Assembly (NCBI GenBank): GCA_012727515.1
Contig: JAAYGZ010000294.1
Coordinates: 1-7,404, forward strand
Direction: 5' to 3'
DNA: 7,404 nt
From: Desulfovibrionales bacterium
GTDB taxonomy: Bacteria > Desulfobacterota > Desulfovibrionia > Desulfovibrionales > Desulfomicrobiaceae
The notes under the pieces were generated by a model. The model was not told the origin of the DNA. It saw nothing but the letters and a program-made list of their open reading frames with translations, and made no database searches. Made by a program: the position numbers and the translations under genes. Shown here piece after piece: positions 6,180 to 7,404 of this stretch. How positions within the stretch are numbered: position 1 is the first letter of the stretch; every line of letters begins with the position of its first letter.

Positions 6180-6284
6180 GGAATGATCCTGAATGGGCCT
6201 GGTATGCGAAGATCAGAAAAAGCAATCATGGGCGGCAGATGTACAGATGATTGAAGCATGGGTAAAGTCAGAAAAAGGCATACT
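6180..6284 (-). other. 105-nt non-coding gap between livH and livM
   Basis: This is the only sizeable gap among the transporter membrane and ATPase genes. It holds two imperfect direct copies of TTTTTCTGA preceded by GC or GCC (minus strand, about 6277-6268 and 6222-6213). A 6-bp inverted pair, GTATGC/GCATAC, lies at its edges (6202-6207 and 6278-6283). AGGA at 6190-6187 serves livM. I see no convincing promoter, terminator or gene. Confidence 0.4.
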
Positions 6285-7145
6285 CTAGCGGCCAAGCAAT
6301 CCCTTGGGCCGCACGCACAGCACCAGCAAAAGCAGAACAAAAGCCACAACGTCTTTATAGGCACTGGACAGGTAGCCGGCAGATACAGATTCCACCAGGC
6401 CCAGGCCAAGCCCGCCAAGAATGGCTCCCGGAAAAGAACCAAACCCGCCTAAGATGGCTGCGGCAAAGCCTTTAAGGCCCAAGAGCACGCCCACGTCATA
6501 GTTTAGGGTGGTAATGGGCGTGACAAGCACTCCGGCCAGGCCACCCAAGGCCCCGGCAATGGCATAGCTGGTCAGACGAATGCGTCCGCTGGCAATGCCC
6601 ACCACAGCAGCGGCAGTGGGATTAACAGCCACGGCGCGCATACACAGGCCCAGAGACGTGCGGTGAAAAAACCAGGTCAGCACAGCAATGGCCAGCATGG
6701 TCAGGCCAAAAATCCATAAGGCCTGGGGTAAAACACTGGCACCTAAAATCTGTACGGGCACATCAGAAGAAAGAGGGGGCAAGGCCATGCGATTTGTACC
6801 CCACACCAGTTTAATCAGGCCGCGCAGAATAATGGATAATCCAACAGTTAAAAAAATAAGTACCAGATGATTTGCTGATCTGGCCGGGCGCAGGCCAATG
6901 CGCTCTAACACCATGGCCACCAGCGCCACGGCCGCAACTGCCAATACCAAGGCTGGCAGGGCAGGCAGGCCCAAGGTAAACAAGCTGGTAAACATAAACA
7001 TGCCGCCCAGGGTGACAAAATCAACCTGGATAAAATTGACAATGCCCATGGTATTGCTGACCACGCAAAATCCCAGGGCTATCAGGGCGTAAATGGAACC
7101 AGTGGTCAGGCCGCTGAGAATAAATTGGAGAAAATCAGTATGCAC
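6285..7145 (-). CDS. livH: HAAT-family ABC transporter permease LivH, 286 aa from a GTG start
   Basis: This is the second inner-membrane permease of the importer. The GTG at 7145 is chosen because it places the start four codons before FLQFILSGLTTGSIYALIAL, where LivH proteins normally begin. It also has a CGGA element 6 nt upstream and the CTACA leader motif shared with other genes here. A TTG at 7202 would add 19 hydrophilic residues and has a better GGAG 6 nt upstream, so it is a real alternative. With GTG numbering, motifs are GIVNFIQVDF (34-43), RPARSANHLVLIFLTVGLS (86-104), LGLCMRAVAVNPTAAAVVGI (165-184; ATPase-facing loop), YAIAGALGGLAGVL (194-207) and GLKGFAAAILGGFGSFPGA (223-241). 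The NFIQVDF segment departs from the common NFA(H/Q)GE(F/I) form. It is the first transporter gene and the likely start of the operon, unless the upstream frame is co-transcribed. Confidence 0.92.
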   Translation of the reverse strand: MHTDFLQFILSGLTTGSIYALIALGFCVVSNTMGIVNFIQVDFVTLGGMFMFTSLFTLGLPALPALVLAVAAVALVAMVLERIGLRPARSANHLVLIFLTVGLSIILRGLIKLVWGTNRMALPPLSSDVPVQILGASVLPQALWIFGLTMLAIAVLTWFFHRTSLGLCMRAVAVNPTAAAVVGIASGRIRLTSYAIAGALGGLAGVLVTPITTLNYDVGVLLGLKGFAAAILGGFGSFPGAILGGLGLGLVESVSAGYLSSAYKDVVAFVLLLLVLCVRPKGLLGR

Positions 7146-7146
7146 A

Positions 7147-7243
7147 AAAAATCCGTCTTGTAGTTTTGTGTCCTGCGATGCCAGCCAGAGCTGTCTTGAC
7201 AAGGATGACTCCGGTGGGAGCCGTGCATCAAATCAGCAGCTTT
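7147..7243 (-). promoter_or_regulatory. Leader region upstream of livH with a small hairpin
   Basis: On the minus strand GGCTCC (7222-7217), a CACC loop and GGAGTC (7212-7207) form a 6-bp stem with one G-U pair. The 3' arm contains the GGAG that could serve the TTG at 7202, so the stem would hide that site. It is not followed by a T-run and so is not a standard terminator. CTACA (7163-7159) and a weak CGGA (about 7154-7151) lie before the preferred GTG start. I could not pick out a confident sigma-70 promoter; the operon may start further upstream, beyond the window. Confidence 0.35.
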
Positions 7244-7404
7244 TTAGCGAGCATACTCATAGCGTTTGGTAATCCGATCAGACAACTGCACATGGGCAAA
7301 GCCAGCCTGCAAGGAGCGCTCAAAGCGTTCTTCAGCCTCCTGGCTGCACATATCACAGCCCTGAACAGGCACATACAAGCCTAGTGATTTTGGGGTACGC
7401 GCTG
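7244..7404 (-). CDS. C-terminal fragment of an unrecognised protein (52 residues visible), 5' end off the window
   Basis: The minus-strand frame is open from the window edge to TAA (7246-7244). The visible residues start ARTPKSLGLYVPVQGCDMC, continue through the acidic helix-like stretch SQEAEERFERSLQAG, and end SDRITKRYEYAR. A CxxC pair (CDMC) could bind metal or form a disulfide, but too little is visible to say. No membrane segment is present in this part. It has the same direction as livH and ends 98 nt before the preferred livH start, so it may belong to the same operon. I do not recognise a family. The fragment is short enough that chance openness is possible, although the residue composition looks like real protein. 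Confidence 0.45.
   Translation of the reverse strand, partial: ARTPKSLGLYVPVQGCDMCSQEAEERFERSLQAGFAHVQLSDRITKRYEYAR

Overview
The window is one co-directional gene block read entirely from the minus strand, from high to low coordinates. GC content is moderate. Gene content and style suggest an anaerobic Gram-negative proteobacterium, possibly Desulfobacterota/Desulfovibrio-like: a complete HAAT-type (Liv) ABC importer, a PaaK-type aryl-CoA ligase with a Cys-x-Cys-Gly segment, and GCGA/CAATGAC-type palindromic repeats. This taxonomic guess is inference only; there is no rRNA or other marker.

Layout in the direction of transcription: the C-terminal end of an unrecognised protein (7404-7244), a short leader, livH (7145-6285), a 105-bp gap, livM (6179-5184), livG (5197-4433, overlapping livM by 14 nt), and a 694-codon reading frame (4433-2349) that starts at a TGATG overlap with livG. 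That frame encodes a complete LivF ATPase joined to a complete phenylacetate-CoA-ligase-like enzyme. Next come repeat copy B (2343-2201), livK encoding the periplasmic binding protein (2163-1012), repeat copy A (1007-865), a 79-aa protein resembling the hexameric tyrosine-coordinated heme protein (HTHP) family (836-597), a cluster of overlapping palindromes (561-512), and the N-terminal 152 residues of a LOG-family nucleotide phosphoribohydrolase-like protein that runs off the left edge.

How it could work together: LivK would bind a substrate in the periplasm, LivH/LivM form the channel, and LivG plus the LivF domain hydrolyse ATP. The attached ligase could convert an imported aryl carboxylate, or an acid derived from an imported aromatic amino acid, to its CoA thioester. 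The ligand is therefore more likely aromatic than branched-chain, although the sequence does not prove it.

The most notable points are the livF-paaK fusion, which keeps a Shine-Dalgarno and ATG at the internal domain boundary; two nearly identical hairpin-forming repeats that bracket livK, each placed 4-5 nt after a stop codon; two mutually exclusive palindromes upstream of the LOG gene; and a CTACA motif 13-15 nt before four of the start codons. I see no convincing plus-strand gene, tRNA, rRNA, CRISPR array, transposase or classical U-tract terminator.
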